Source: Rickettsia typhi
Lineage (GTDB): Bacteria; Pseudomonadota; Alphaproteobacteria; Rickettsiales; Deianiraeaceae
Length of the DNA: 32,049 nt
NCBI GenBank assembly: GCA_945861725.1
Contig: CAMAVJ010000011.1
Coordinates: 1-32,049 of the forward strand
Direction of reading: 5' to 3'
Within the stretch, counting starts at the first letter, position 1; each line of letters starts with the position of its first letter. Shown here in pieces: positions 8,525-17,488 of the stretch. The notes under the pieces were generated by a model. It saw nothing but the letters and a program-made list of their open reading frames with translations. It had not been told where the DNA came from and made no database searches. A program made the position numbers and the translations under genes.

Positions 8525-9104
8525 TTATTCGTTCTATGATGCCATCATAAGCTTCACGCATTTTTTTTGCACCAATAACAAGGCATTCACTCCACGATTG
8601 TGGGGCGTTGTTATCTGCTCCATCGGAAATAAATTTTATACAAATAAACGGAATTTTTTCCAAAAATGCAACTTTTGCAAGTGCAAATCCTTCCATATCA
8701 ACAACATTGTAAAGTTCGTCACCTACAATATTCGTTTCAAATGTGTCACCAGTTCCGCAAATTCCATAATTTTCAAAATGCCTCACAAAACCCGATGGAT
8801 ATTCCAAAATTTGTGGAATGGAATCGCTTGGGGTCACAAATGGTTCATAGCCAAAAACCGTTGCGATCATATCTCTTTGAATAAATTTTTCACATAACAC
8901 TATTTCGCCATAATTAAAAACTTTGCTCCCAGCGGTGCCAATGTTTATTATAATATCAGGGCGATTTATTCCAATTTCTTTGGTTAAATGATACGACGCA
9001 TTTACCTTTCCAACTCCTGTATATATAATTTTATTATCATTAAAGGATTGGTCAAAAAGCCCTTGTGTTTCTTCTTGAAGGGCAAATACTGTAAGAATTT
9101 TCAT
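8517..9104 (-). CDS. mtnN: 5'-methylthioadenosine/S-adenosylhomocysteine nucleosidase-type protein
   Basis: Member of the nucleoside phosphorylase fold (PNP_UDP_1). Features: the N-terminal ILTVFALQEET with an acidic residue at the general-acid position of MTAN, a GVGKVNAS substrate loop, the INIGTAGS strand, the ribose-binding VDMEGFALAKVAF (family form VEMEAAAIA) and FISDGAD, which holds the catalytic aspartate. It would cleave methylthioadenosine or S-adenosylhomocysteine to adenine. At 195 residues it is short (typically about 230). In the key motif, G replaces one of the usual small residues, so a different nucleoside substrate is possible. It lies 17 bp after dapB and overlaps xerD by 8 bp. 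Confidence 0.75.
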   Translation of the reverse strand: MKILTVFALQEETQGLFDQSFNDNKIIYTGVGKVNASYHLTKEIGINRPDIIINIGTAGSKVFNYGEIVLCEKFIQRDMIATVFGYEPFVTPSDSIPQILEYPSGFVRHFENYGICGTGDTFETNIVGDELYNVVDMEGFALAKVAFLEKIPFICIKFISDGADNNAPQSWSECLVIGAKKMREAYDGIIERINE

Positions 9105-9121
9105 ATGAATTATTTTAATTG

Positions 9122-9892
9122 TTATAAAGTAAAGTGTGGTTGTAATAAATCTTCCATTGTGAAGAATCCAGATTGCACATCTGGAAGGTTTTCCAAAACA
9201 AAAATTATACCATTTCCAAAGGCTTCTCGTGAAATTGATTCGTGTCTTAATCTGACTATTTGATATGGAAAGCCAAATAATATTTCATGTGCACCAATAA
9301 TTCCGCCAGCACGAATGGATTTAATTGCATCTTGTGGAACATCAAGTGCGTTTGCTAAAATTTTTGCTGTTCCAGAAACCTCCTTCTTTTGTTTGAAGTG
9401 CTCTTCTATTATTTCGACATCAGCGTAAGGTGCAATTTTTTTTAAAATTTTTGATGCCATCATTAAAAAATTAACCCCAAGAGTAATGTTTGGTGAACAA
9501 ACAACACGCGTATATTGTGCAATATTCTTCACATACTGTGTTTTTTCTGTGCAATAAGAAGAAATGGCTGTAATTAGTGTTATTGAGCGTTTTTTTATTT
9601 CCTCACCATAATAATCAACGCCATCTTCTGATGAAAAATCAACAATGACATCAACGGGCATTTTATCAAGAATTTGAGTGGCACTATAAGCCTGTGCGGA
9701 GTAAATCAAGCCTTGATTATCTTGATTGCTGGATGCAATTCCAAGAAACTCACCAACGGATCTATATTCGAGCTGTTTTGATTTGCGTAAAACCCACTTC
9801 AATTCAACTTTATCAGATTCAAGAAGAACGGAAGAAACTGCTCTTCCAGTTTTACCGAAGCCAAGTTGGCCAACTCTAATTTTTTTCATCAT
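9122..9892 (-). CDS. dapB: 4-hydroxy-tetrahydrodipicolinate reductase
   Basis: Reduces dihydrodipicolinate in the diaminopimelate/lysine pathway, supplying peptidoglycan. The N-terminus has the NAD(P)H fingerprint VGQLGFGKTGRAV. The middle has VDFSSEDGVDYY, SPNITLGVNFLM and the catalytic segment IIEEHFKQKKEVSGTAKIL, in which H165 and K169 align with the catalytic pair. The segment deviates from the common EAHHxxKxDAPSGTA: the second histidine is F and one residue is missing before SGTA. At 256 residues its length is normal. Two adjacent ATGs (9892 and 9889) are possible; the AGGGA at 9896-9900 is 3 nt from the first and 6 nt from the second. It is the first gene of the minus-strand run ending with nadC. 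Confidence 0.93.
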   Translation of the reverse strand: MMKKIRVGQLGFGKTGRAVSSVLLESDKVELKWVLRKSKQLEYRSVGEFLGIASSNQDNQGLIYSAQAYSATQILDKMPVDVIVDFSSEDGVDYYGEEIKKRSITLITAISSYCTEKTQYVKNIAQYTRVVCSPNITLGVNFLMMASKILKKIAPYADVEIIEEHFKQKKEVSGTAKILANALDVPQDAIKSIRAGGIIGAHEILFGFPYQIVRLRHESISREAFGNGIIFVLENLPDVQSGFFTMEDLLQPHFTL

Positions 9893-9895
9893 CTT

Positions 9896-9900
9896 TCCCT
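9896..9900 (-). promoter_or_regulatory. Shine-Dalgarno-like AGGGA before dapB
   Basis: The minus strand reads AGGGA, then AAG, then ATGATG. This is one of very few start sites in the window with a recognisable Shine-Dalgarno element. The spacing slightly favours the second ATG (9889). Confidence 0.4.
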
Positions 9901-10048
9901 AAAATTGTTACACATTTCCACTGAAAATGGCGTAATATTTAAGTTTTTAAAATGCAAGTAAATTTGATGATCGATAAAAATCCTATAAAAAAATCATTTG
10001 CTTTTTCTTTTTTTCATATTTTGGTGGTCAATCATATTGTTCTCCATA

Positions 10049-11851
10049 ATGCCCAGCGTTCTTAACGATTTAAACATCAAAGTCCTTTCGAAGGCGGAAC
10101 TTGAACCACTTTCAAAGGAAATTCGTCAATTTATCATTGAACAAGTTTCAAAAACTGGCGGGCACTTGGGTGCAAGCCTTGGCGTTGTTGAATTAACAGT
10201 CGCACTTCATTATTGCTTTAATTCACCAAGTGATGCAATAATCTGGGATATCGGACACCAAAGCTACGCACATAAAATTTTAACTGGAAGAGTTGAGCAA
10301 TTTCATACAATTCGCTCATTTGGTGGTCTTTCTGGTTTTACAAATCCAAAAGAATCAATTCACGATCACTTTTTCGCAGGACACAGCTCCACATCAGTTT
10401 CACTTGGAATTGGAGTAGATTCCGCAAAACAACTTCAAAATAGCAAAGATTTTACTATTTCAGTCATAGGAGATGGTGCAATTTCCGCAGGTATGGCATT
10501 TGAAGCAATGAATAACATTGACCACGCAAGCCAAAGATTCATTACAATATTAAACGACAATGATATGTCAATTTCCCCTCCAACTGGGGCAATAAGTAAA
10601 TATCTTCCAAAGCTTTTCATGAGCCATGGCTATCAAGGCATTAAGTCTGTTAGTAAAAAATTACTTTCAAACTTACCGCAAAGGTTTGTTAATTTATGTT
10701 CACAATCATACAAAGCCTTTAAAGGTATTGTTAGCGGAGGCAACTTCTTCGAAGAACTAGGTTTTGAATATATTGGTCCCGTTAATGGACACGATGTAAA
10801 ATCACTTGTGGAAATTCTTGAGATCATCAAGAAAAATGCGAAAAAACCTGTATTACTGCATGTAATAACACAAAAAGGCAAAGGTTATGAACCAGCAGAA
10901 AACGCGGATGATAAATATCACGGAGTAAAACCGTTTGATATCGAAACAGGAATGCAACCAAAATCTGAAGGAATCTCTTTTAGTAGGTATGTTGCAAATT
11001 CTTTAACACAAATTGCAAAAAATGATGAAAAAATCACCGCAATCACCCCTGCAATGAAGCAAGGTTCGGCATTGGAAGATTTTGCAAGTTCATTTCCAAA
11101 GCGTTTCTTCGATGTTGGAATCGCAGAACAACACGCAGTAACATTTGCCGCAGGGCAAGCAAAAATAGGATTAAAACCATTCTGCTTCATTTATTCAACT
11201 TTCTTACAAAGAGCCTACGACCAAATAATTCATGATGTTGCTCTTCAGGAGCTTCCAGTTCGCTTTATTATTGACAGAGCAGGACTTACCGGCGAAGATG
11301 GACCTACTCACCACGGTATTTTTGATGTCGCATTTTTGCGAACTATCCCAAATATTGAAATATGCAACACATTTTTGCAATCAAGCATTGATTGTGCAAT
11401 GGAAATCGCAACAAATTCACACAAACCCCTATTTATTAGAATTCCAAAAGAGAACATTTCTGAAAATTCACCGGAAATTAAATATCAACCGTACAAATTA
11501 GCGGTAATTCGTAAAAATCACCAAGATAATAGTAAAAAATTACTAATAACATCTGGGAGGATGCTCGCAATTGTCATTAAAATGGAAAAATATAACGATT
11601 ACACAATTGTTGACCCATTCTTCTTCAAGCCATTAGATTTAGAAATACTACGGTACATCAATGAGGCGGAAACCATTGAAATTCTAGATGAAAATTCTAT
11701 TGGCGGAATTGCTTCGATAATCATCGAAGAATGTGTGAAAGCAAAGATTTCAACACAAAATATTACTATCAAAACTACTCCAGATAAATTCATTTCCCAT
11801 GGAAGAAATTCCATTTTATTAGACAAAGAATGCAGTTTTTTTGAAAAATAA
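10049..11851 (+). CDS. dxs: 1-deoxy-D-xylulose-5-phosphate synthase
   Basis: Thiamine-diphosphate enzyme that condenses pyruvate with glyceraldehyde 3-phosphate, the entry step of the MEP isoprenoid pathway. Visible landmarks: VSKTGGHLGASLGVVELTVA (residues 33-52), WDIGHQSYAHKILTG, the thiamine motif GDGAISAGMAFEAMNN (141-156), GIAEQHAVTFAAG with the activating glutamate, and DRAGLTGEDGPTHHG. The start at 10049 (MPSVLNDLNI) gives 600 residues and fits the family; the open frame upstream encodes a hydrophobic stretch rich in F, W and I that has no family counterpart. It stands alone between the divergent dapB and rpsB. Its isoprenoid product would feed quinone and undecaprenyl synthesis (ubiE lies at 19910). 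Confidence 0.96.
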   Translation: MPSVLNDLNIKVLSKAELEPLSKEIRQFIIEQVSKTGGHLGASLGVVELTVALHYCFNSPSDAIIWDIGHQSYAHKILTGRVEQFHTIRSFGGLSGFTNPKESIHDHFFAGHSSTSVSLGIGVDSAKQLQNSKDFTISVIGDGAISAGMAFEAMNNIDHASQRFITILNDNDMSISPPTGAISKYLPKLFMSHGYQGIKSVSKKLLSNLPQRFVNLCSQSYKAFKGIVSGGNFFEELGFEYIGPVNGHDVKSLVEILEIIKKNAKKPVLLHVITQKGKGYEPAENADDKYHGVKPFDIETGMQPKSEGISFSRYVANSLTQIAKNDEKITAITPAMKQGSALEDFASSFPKRFFDVGIAEQHAVTFAAGQAKIGLKPFCFIYSTFLQRAYDQIIHDVALQELPVRFIIDRAGLTGEDGPTHHGIFDVAFLRTIPNIEICNTFLQSSIDCAMEIATNSHKPLFIRIPKENISENSPEIKYQPYKLAVIRKNHQDNSKKLLITSGRMLAIVIKMEKYNDYTIVDPFFFKPLDLEILRYINEAETIEILDENSIGGIASIIIEECVKAKISTQNITIKTTPDKFISHGRNSILLDKECSFFEK

Positions 11852-11919
11852 AAAAAAATCTTGCAAAATAAAAACTTGCATTTATGTAACGTTAAAAATT
11901 AAGTTTTATTTAATAATAG

Positions 11920-12693
11920 ATGGCAAAACAGGAACATGGTTCAGCTTTTGAAGTAAAAGATCTCTTTGATGCATCAGTGCATTATGGTCACAAAACAAAA
12001 TTTTGGAATCCTAAAATGAAGCCTTATATTTACGGAGAATCTGAAGGAATATACATTATCGACCTCGTTAAAACATATCACAGCTTAAATCGTGCACTTT
12101 CAGAACTTTACCACCTTGGAAGACAAAACAAAAAAATTCTTTTTGTTGGAACTAAACCACAATGTTCAAAACTTGTAAAAAAATACGCTATTGAATGTGG
12201 TCAATATTATATCAATCATAGATGGCTTGGCGGAACTCTAACAAATTGGAAAACAATCTATTCTTCAATTAAAACTCTTGAAGATTACGAGAAAAAAATC
12301 CGCGAAGATTCAATAAAGTACACAAAAAATGAGCTCATAGGAATGACTCGTAATATGGAAAAACTTGAAAAAAACATCGGTGGAATTCGTCAATTAAACG
12401 GAAAACCTGATGCAATTTTCGTAATTGACGCACAGCACGAAAAAATCTCAATCCAAGAAGCAAACAGAATGGAAATTCGCACAATTGCCGTCGTTGACAC
12501 AAACACCGATCCTGCAGGCGTTGACCTTGTAATTCCTGGAAATGATGACTCAACAAAAGCTTCAGATCTTTACCTTCGCCTCGCTTCTGAAGCAATTTTA
12601 AAAGGTATTCAAGATGGTATGAAGGCAACAGGTGTTGACATATCAAATTATGTGAAAAACCCAAAAAATGCAATAACAACTAGCAACAACTAA
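11920..12693 (+). CDS. rpsB: 30S ribosomal protein S2
   Basis: Structural protein of the small subunit. The family sequence is unmistakable: VKDLFDASVHYGHKTKFWNP at the N-terminus, IYIIDLVKT, LFVGTKPQ, HRWLGGTLTNWKTI, KPDAIFVIDAQHE and VVDTNTDPAGVDLVIPGNDD. The length of 257 residues is normal. In most bacteria rpsB is followed by tsf; here gcvPB follows after 9 bp and no tsf is present. The ATG has no Shine-Dalgarno sequence (TTTAATAATAG precedes it). The 68-bp upstream gap holds two CTTGCA motifs, one in a 15-bp block that is repeated upstream of sucD. Confidence 0.97.
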   Translation: MAKQEHGSAFEVKDLFDASVHYGHKTKFWNPKMKPYIYGESEGIYIIDLVKTYHSLNRALSELYHLGRQNKKILFVGTKPQCSKLVKKYAIECGQYYINHRWLGGTLTNWKTIYSSIKTLEDYEKKIREDSIKYTKNELIGMTRNMEKLEKNIGGIRQLNGKPDAIFVIDAQHEKISIQEANRMEIRTIAVVDTNTDPAGVDLVIPGNDDSTKASDLYLRLASEAILKGIQDGMKATGVDISNYVKNPKNAITTSNN

Positions 12694-12702
12694 TATTAGT
12701 TT

Positions 12703-14205
12703 ATGTCCGCAATAGCAATACCTTTCGAAGAAAAACTCTCTTTTGAATATAGTTTTGCGGACTTTCAAGGTTCAGATATCAGGAATCCCGAATTGAAAAA
12801 AAATAAAATCGGTCAAAACCTTCGTAAAGATTGCGGATTACCAACAATGACTGAGCCACAGGTTGTAAAACATTTTACACGTCTTTCAACGCAGAATTAC
12901 TCAATTGATGCCAATTTTTATCCACTCGGCTCTTGCACGATGAAATACAATCCAAGGCTTAATGAAAAAGTTGCAAGGCTTTCTGGATTTGCAAACTTAC
13001 ATCCTGCACAGTCTGAAAAATCAATCCAAGGAGCACTCAAAATGATGAAAATTCTTGAAAATTGGCTTTCAGAATTAACGGGACTGCCTGCAATAACTCT
13101 AACACCAGCTGCTGGTGCCCATGGTGAATTTGCTGGAATTATGTGTATAAAAAAATATTTTGAATCACAAAATCAACCCCAAAGAAAATATATAATCGTT
13201 CCCGAATCGGCACACGGAACAAACCCTGCAACGGCAGCAATGTGCGGATTTCAAATACTTTCAGTACAAATTACAAGCGACGGCTTCACAAATCTTGATC
13301 AAGTGCAATCAATTATCTCAGAATATGGTGATAAAATTGCTGGAATAATGCTTACAAATCCAAGCACTTGCGGACTTTTTGAAAAAAATGTTAAGAAAAT
13401 TGCAGATCTAATTCACTCAATTGGAGGGCTTTTTTACTGCGATGGTGCGAATTTTAACGCAATTGTTGGAAAAATAAAAACTGCGGATTTCGGCGTTGAT
13501 GTTATGCACTTCAATTTGCATAAAACATTCTCCACACCACACGGAGGAGGAGGTCCAGGTTGTGGACCAATTGCCGTTTGCGAAAAACTTGCACCACATT
13601 TACCAACACCCAAGATCGTTGAAAATAATGGAAAATTTAGCGTAATTTCTGAAGATTTACTCTCTTTTGGTAAAATCAAGGGCTTTTATGGACAATTTTT
13701 AGTTATGGTACGTGCACTAACATATATGGTCTCAACTGGTGCAGACGGACTTTCAGATGTCGCACAAGATTCTGTCCTTTCAGCAAATTATATCTATCAT
13801 AAGTTGAAAAATCACTTTTTTGCACCATATTTTGATGAAAAAACCAACCCATTTTGTATGCACGAATGCCTTTTCACAGATAAAATTCAAAAGGCGGAAT
13901 CTGGAATTACAACAACGAATATCGCAAAATATCTTCTTCAAAATGGAATTCATGCAATGACAACATTTTTTCCACTCGTAGTAAGTGGAGCAATGCTTAT
14001 TGAACCTACTGAAACGGAGTCAAAGGAGATGATAGATGAATTTATCCGCGTTATGATTGATATTGCGGAACATTCTCAATCCAATCCTTCTGAAATAATT
14101 TCCGCACCACGCAACTTGTTTAGAAAAAAATGCGATGATGTTCTTGCCGCAAAAATTCCAACCCTGTCATTTCAAGCACTTAAATTGCAGGAATCGCCAA
14201 ATTAA
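12703..14205 (+). CDS. gcvPB: Glycine dehydrogenase (decarboxylating) subunit 2, P-protein C-terminal half
   Basis: PLP-dependent half of the split P-protein of the glycine cleavage system; it works with GcvPA. The PLP lysine is K274 in HFNLHKTFSTPHGGGGPGCG. Other family segments are FYPLGSCTMKYNPRLNE (73-89), the LTPAAGAHGEFAG loop, PESAHGTNPATAAMCGF and FYCDGANFNAIVG. At 500 residues it is full length. gcvPA, gcvT, gcvH and lpd are not in the window, so pathway completeness is unknown. It starts 9 bp after rpsB and is probably co-transcribed with it. Its stop overlaps the convergent amiC stop by 4 bp. Confidence 0.95.
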   Translation: MSAIAIPFEEKLSFEYSFADFQGSDIRNPELKKNKIGQNLRKDCGLPTMTEPQVVKHFTRLSTQNYSIDANFYPLGSCTMKYNPRLNEKVARLSGFANLHPAQSEKSIQGALKMMKILENWLSELTGLPAITLTPAAGAHGEFAGIMCIKKYFESQNQPQRKYIIVPESAHGTNPATAAMCGFQILSVQITSDGFTNLDQVQSIISEYGDKIAGIMLTNPSTCGLFEKNVKKIADLIHSIGGLFYCDGANFNAIVGKIKTADFGVDVMHFNLHKTFSTPHGGGGPGCGPIAVCEKLAPHLPTPKIVENNGKFSVISEDLLSFGKIKGFYGQFLVMVRALTYMVSTGADGLSDVAQDSVLSANYIYHKLKNHFFAPYFDEKTNPFCMHECLFTDKIQKAESGITTTNIAKYLLQNGIHAMTTFFPLVVSGAMLIEPTETESKEMIDEFIRVMIDIAEHSQSNPSEIISAPRNLFRKKCDDVLAAKIPTLSFQALKLQESPN

Positions 14206-15116
14206 CTTGACTCAGAGACTCCAAAAAATTCATCAATTGAATATGAAATACTCTCGATAATTTGATTCCGATACGTTTGCGATCGTAGAAGGATTTCCTC
14301 CTCAGGACTTGAAAGAAATCCTAGCTCAATTAAAACTGATGGGATATCAGGCATTTTTAGAACCGCAAATCCCGCCTTGCGATGTGGGCGTGGTATCACA
14401 AAAAGTTTATTTTTTTCCGAATTATTCACCAAAATTTGTGCAAAATATTCCGATTTTGAAATAGTTGCAGACTGTGCAATTTCAATCAACATTGATTTAG
14501 CAATTTCATCTTTTGCTGAAGTTTTAAATGTAATATCGTCATTTGAATGGCTTTCAGCGAGCATTTTAGCAATATCATCAGAAGCCTCACTTGAAAGGGT
14601 GTAGAATGAAATTCCTCTTGCATCAAGGTTTTCAGCTGAATCGGCGTGTAATGCTATCATTAACGAACCATTGTAATTTTGTGCAAATTTTCGACGCTGA
14701 ACAAGTGAAAGAAATGTATCGGATTGTCTCGTCAAAAGAACATTATATCCCAAATTTTTGAGACTCTTAGCGAGCAAAATTGCATATTGCAGCGTGAGTT
14801 CTTTTTCAATAGTTCCCATAATTCCAGCCGTTCCAGGGTCTTTTCCTCCGTGTCCTGGGTCAATAATAATCATTTTTGTTTTACGCTTTTGCACAGAAGG
14901 TTTACTTACTGCCACTTTTTCAATCAACCGATTAAGTTTATCTTGGGCACTAATTTGTGCGATTCTTTCAAGAATTTCGTTCAATCTCATTTGGCTAGAA
15001 GCCTCACTTGTAATCACAATTCCATCTGGAATGTGCTCGCGAAGTTCTTGTTTTACTTCGGCGTGTGCGTGCAATATTACAAAAAATGATGATAAAACTA
15101 AGAATAGTATTGTCAT
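14202..15116 (-). CDS. amiC: N-acetylmuramoyl-L-alanine amidase (AmiC-like, Amidase_3)
   Basis: Periplasmic zinc amidase that cleaves the peptide from MurNAc, normally for daughter-cell separation. Residues 1-19 form a signal peptide (MTILFLVLSSFFVILHAHA). The catalytic domain starts at about residue 82 with IIIDPGHGGKDPGTAG. Zinc ligands are probably H89, E104 (GTIEKELTL) and H157 (MIALHADS), with catalytic E264 in VLIELGFLSS. The roughly 60 residues between signal peptide and enzyme look helical and charged; there is no obvious AMIN targeting domain. At 304 residues it is shorter than E. coli AmiC. Its ATG overlaps the holB stop by 4 bp, and it is the last gene of the tig-holB-amiC operon. 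Confidence 0.92.
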   Translation of the reverse strand: MTILFLVLSSFFVILHAHAEVKQELREHIPDGIVITSEASSQMRLNEILERIAQISAQDKLNRLIEKVAVSKPSVQKRKTKMIIIDPGHGGKDPGTAGIMGTIEKELTLQYAILLAKSLKNLGYNVLLTRQSDTFLSLVQRRKFAQNYNGSLMIALHADSAENLDARGISFYTLSSEASDDIAKMLAESHSNDDITFKTSAKDEIAKSMLIEIAQSATISKSEYFAQILVNNSEKNKLFVIPRPHRKAGFAVLKMPDIPSVLIELGFLSSPEEEILLRSQTYRNQIIESISYSIDEFFGVSESS

Positions 15117-16048
15117 AAATCTGACGTCAATTTGTAAACTTTTTCCGCAATTTCAATCAAGGCAATTTGTTCATTTGTGTTTAAATGCTCTATTGATTTT
15201 CGCAAAAAAATTAGCCTTGTAAGAACGACGGAAATCGCTTGCATTTTGTCAAAAGATTTCAATGTTGAAGATTTTTTCGCAAGAGTATTTAGTGAATTTT
15301 CAAGAAAAATCTGCACTTGTGCTGTGAAATTTTTATCAAGCTTTTCGCCAAATTTTTTTTTGATTTGCGTAAATGAAAAATCTTTTATTGCCAGAAGTTG
15401 GTGATAAATATGGAAATCGTAGCCAGATTCCATAAAAGTTTGGAACTGCGGTGCCTTTTCGCCAAAAAAGTTGGTAAGCTTTGTAAAATCTTCTTCTTTT
15501 GTGATTTTCTCCCGCAAAATTATTGCACGCGAACGGATTGTTTCAGGAATTTTTTTAACATCGGAATATATTAAATAAAAAAAAGTATTGAGCGGTGGCT
15601 CTTCAATAATTTTCAAAATGCAATTAAGTGCACTTGTTGTTGCATCGTCAATGTTTTCAATAACGATAACTTTTCTTCCTGAAAACCCCGTATTTTGTGC
15701 AAAAGTTAAGATTTCTCTTGCATCTTCTACCTTCATTGGAACCTGCCTACCAGAAGATTTTATATACAAAAGAAAGTCAGGATGGGCGATAATTTCTTGA
15801 ACAGATTTTTGATATTTGACAGAAAAATATTCCAGCAAAAGCTTGCAATTGCTCGTAGAATAGATGTCTGGTATCAAAACGCAATGGTGTCTAATTTTTT
15901 CTTTGAAAAGAAATAGAAAATCAAAATTTTCCGCAGGAATGACTGCACTTTTGGGAATTTTAATTGTGTGTGGTGGCTCTTTTATTTGAATTTTAGGCTC
16001 AAATTTTGGCTCAATATCAAAAAGTAAGCCATCCACACTGCCGTTCAT
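15113..16048 (-). CDS. holB: DNA polymerase III delta-prime subunit
   Basis: Clamp-loader subunit with an AAA+ fold. Diagnostic segments: HPDFLLYIKSSGRQVPM, VEDAREILTFAQNTGFSGRK, VIVIENIDDATTSALNCILK, IIEEPPLNTFFYLIYSD and IPETIRSRAIIL (family: LLKxLEEPP, PxTIRSRC). The usual P-loop position reads IYSTSNCKLLL and lacks GKT/GKS, which is acceptable because delta-prime does not hydrolyse ATP. The SRC zinc-site cysteine is replaced by A. An N-terminal extension of about 45 residues precedes the AAA+ part. The gene is 5 bp after tig and overlaps amiC; the usual tmk neighbour is absent. Confidence 0.85.
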   Translation of the reverse strand: MNGSVDGLLFDIEPKFEPKIQIKEPPHTIKIPKSAVIPAENFDFLFLFKEKIRHHCVLIPDIYSTSNCKLLLEYFSVKYQKSVQEIIAHPDFLLYIKSSGRQVPMKVEDAREILTFAQNTGFSGRKVIVIENIDDATTSALNCILKIIEEPPLNTFFYLIYSDVKKIPETIRSRAIILREKITKEEDFTKLTNFFGEKAPQFQTFMESGYDFHIYHQLLAIKDFSFTQIKKKFGEKLDKNFTAQVQIFLENSLNTLAKKSSTLKSFDKMQAISVVLTRLIFLRKSIEHLNTNEQIALIEIAEKVYKLTSDL

Positions 16049-16053
16049 ATCTT

Positions 16054-17343
16054 TTATGCTTCAGCAACAACTTCTTCTTGAGGCTTTAAAATTGCATCAA
16101 TTTCCAGCTTTGAAAGCACTTTTGGAATTGCAGGTATTGCATCAAAAATTACTTCGTAAATTTTATTTTCAAACAAACTATTCATTGTTGATTCTTTCAT
16201 TTGCTCATTTTTATTGTAAAATGCAAGCAAGGATTGCGGAGTGTGACCATACATTTTTGCAACAGATTCAACATAGGCTGTAAAATCTTCAGTAGAAATA
16301 TTAATGTTATTCTGTTTTGCGTATTGCATCAAGAAAACGCTAAGTCTTGCATCTTTAATCGAATCTTCACTGTTATCCCCAGTTCTTTCAATGATGGAAG
16401 TAGGAACTTCAAAATTTAAGATTTCTTTAATTTGCTTAAAAATTTCATCTTTTTTTCTTATTTTCAAAGCATTTTCGTAGTTTGTGACAATGGATTTTTT
16501 GATGTCCTCTTTAAGAAGGTCAAGAGTCTCAAAGCCATATTTTTGAGAAAGATCGTCATCTAAAGTTGCTGGAGTGGATTTTAAAATATCATTTACAATA
16601 ACATTAAATTCAACTGGTTTCCCAGCAAGGGAATCCATATGGTAAGGTTCTGGAAATTTAAGCTGAAGGGTTCTTTCTTCACCCTTTTTTGCACCGACAA
16701 TCCCCTCCTCAAAGCCTTCGATAAACGATTTTGAACCGATTTCAAGGTGATGATTATCCAGTTTTCCGCCATCAAATGCAATACCTTGTTCGTATCCAAT
16801 TGCATCAATGACTACAACATCACCAATTTCAACTGATGAACCTTCTTCTTTTGGTTCGTTTGTAGATAAATTTCTCGCTAATCTTGAAAGTTCTTCGGAA
16901 AGATCCTCATCTGTAACATTAGCAACGATTTTTTCTACAGAAATTTTGGAAAAATCAAATTGTGGAATTTCAGGAAATACTTCGTAAGTGATTGTAATCA
17001 TAACATCCTTAATATTTGCGATATTTCTGTCCGCAGGAAGGCTTGATTCGGCATCAAGTTCAACTTTTGGCGAAGATGCCAATTGGAAGTTATTTTCTTC
17101 CGCAATTTGCATAATTACCTTGTTTGCTTCTTTATTAACAAGTTCAAAATAAACTTTACCAAAGTAGCCATCTTGAATAACATTCATTGGTGCCTTTCCT
17201 TTGCGAAAACCCTTCAAATGTGCATTTTGTTGCAGTTCTTGCAACTGTTTTTCAACTTGCTTTCCAATTTCAAAACCTGAAATAACGCATTCAAAAATTT
17301 TAACCAGACCTTTGTCTTCTTTTAATTTAGCTTGATGTGACAT
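16054..17343 (-). CDS. tig: Trigger factor (ribosome-associated chaperone and prolyl isomerase)
   Basis: Binds nascent chains at the ribosome exit. The ribosome-docking signature GFRKGKAP is at residues 45-52. The FKBP-type isomerase domain follows at about 160-250 (SSVEIGDVVVIDAIGYEQG, then IGSKSFIEGFEEGIVGAKKG and LKFPEPYH). A helical C-terminal chaperone arm ends in the low-complexity tail PQEEVVAEA. The length of 429 residues is normal. The promoter at 17388-17416 drives tig-holB-amiC. Trigger factor is often next to clpP; here it is not. Confidence 0.95.
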   Translation of the reverse strand: MSHQAKLKEDKGLVKIFECVISGFEIGKQVEKQLQELQQNAHLKGFRKGKAPMNVIQDGYFGKVYFELVNKEANKVIMQIAEENNFQLASSPKVELDAESSLPADRNIANIKDVMITITYEVFPEIPQFDFSKISVEKIVANVTDEDLSEELSRLARNLSTNEPKEEGSSVEIGDVVVIDAIGYEQGIAFDGGKLDNHHLEIGSKSFIEGFEEGIVGAKKGEERTLQLKFPEPYHMDSLAGKPVEFNVIVNDILKSTPATLDDDLSQKYGFETLDLLKEDIKKSIVTNYENALKIRKKDEIFKQIKEILNFEVPTSIIERTGDNSEDSIKDARLSVFLMQYAKQNNINISTEDFTAYVESVAKMYGHTPQSLLAFYNKNEQMKESTMNSLFENKIYEVIFDAIPAIPKVLSKLEIDAILKPQEEVVAEA

Positions 17344-17387
17344 ATATAATTGTAAATTTATTAAATTGATGAAAGTTTTCTAAAGAA

Positions 17388-17416
17388 ATTAGACTTATAA
17401 GGGTTTTACAAGTCAA
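17388..17416 (-). promoter_or_regulatory. Promoter of tig-holB-amiC
   Basis: On the minus strand CTTGACT (-35 TTGACT, 17411-17416) is followed after exactly 17 bp by TCTAAT (17388-17393). Transcription would start near 17381, giving a leader of about 38 nt. This is one of the cleanest promoter matches in the window. Confidence 0.6.
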
Positions 17417-17430
17417 GAATAAAATGTATC

Positions 17431-17459
17431 TTGCAATTTATATAAAAGTGTGGGACAAT
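17431..17459 (+). promoter_or_regulatory. Possible promoter of the 786-residue gene
   Basis: TTGCAA (17431-17436), preceded by C, is followed after 17 bp by GACAAT (17454-17459, four of six matches). Transcription would start near 17466, about 23 nt before the GTG start. The match is weak, but the CTTGCA element recurs upstream of rpsB and sucD. Confidence 0.3.
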
Positions 17460-17488
17460 TAACCAATGTGTATTTTATTTAAAATGGT

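Noticed and set aside
9998..10048. N-terminal hydrophobic extension of Dxs as a signal peptide
   Set aside because: Dxs is cytosolic and its family start matches the ATG at 10049; the upstream residues come from T-rich noncoding sequence.
14724..15222. Long plus-strand frames opposite amiC and holB
   Set aside because: They lie antisense to well-supported genes, lack motifs, and are typical shadow frames of AT-rich coding sequence.
15113..16048. Missing P-loop in HolB as a sign of gene decay
   Set aside because: Delta-prime subunits do not need ATP hydrolysis and commonly lack a functional P-loop; the rest of the domain is well kept.
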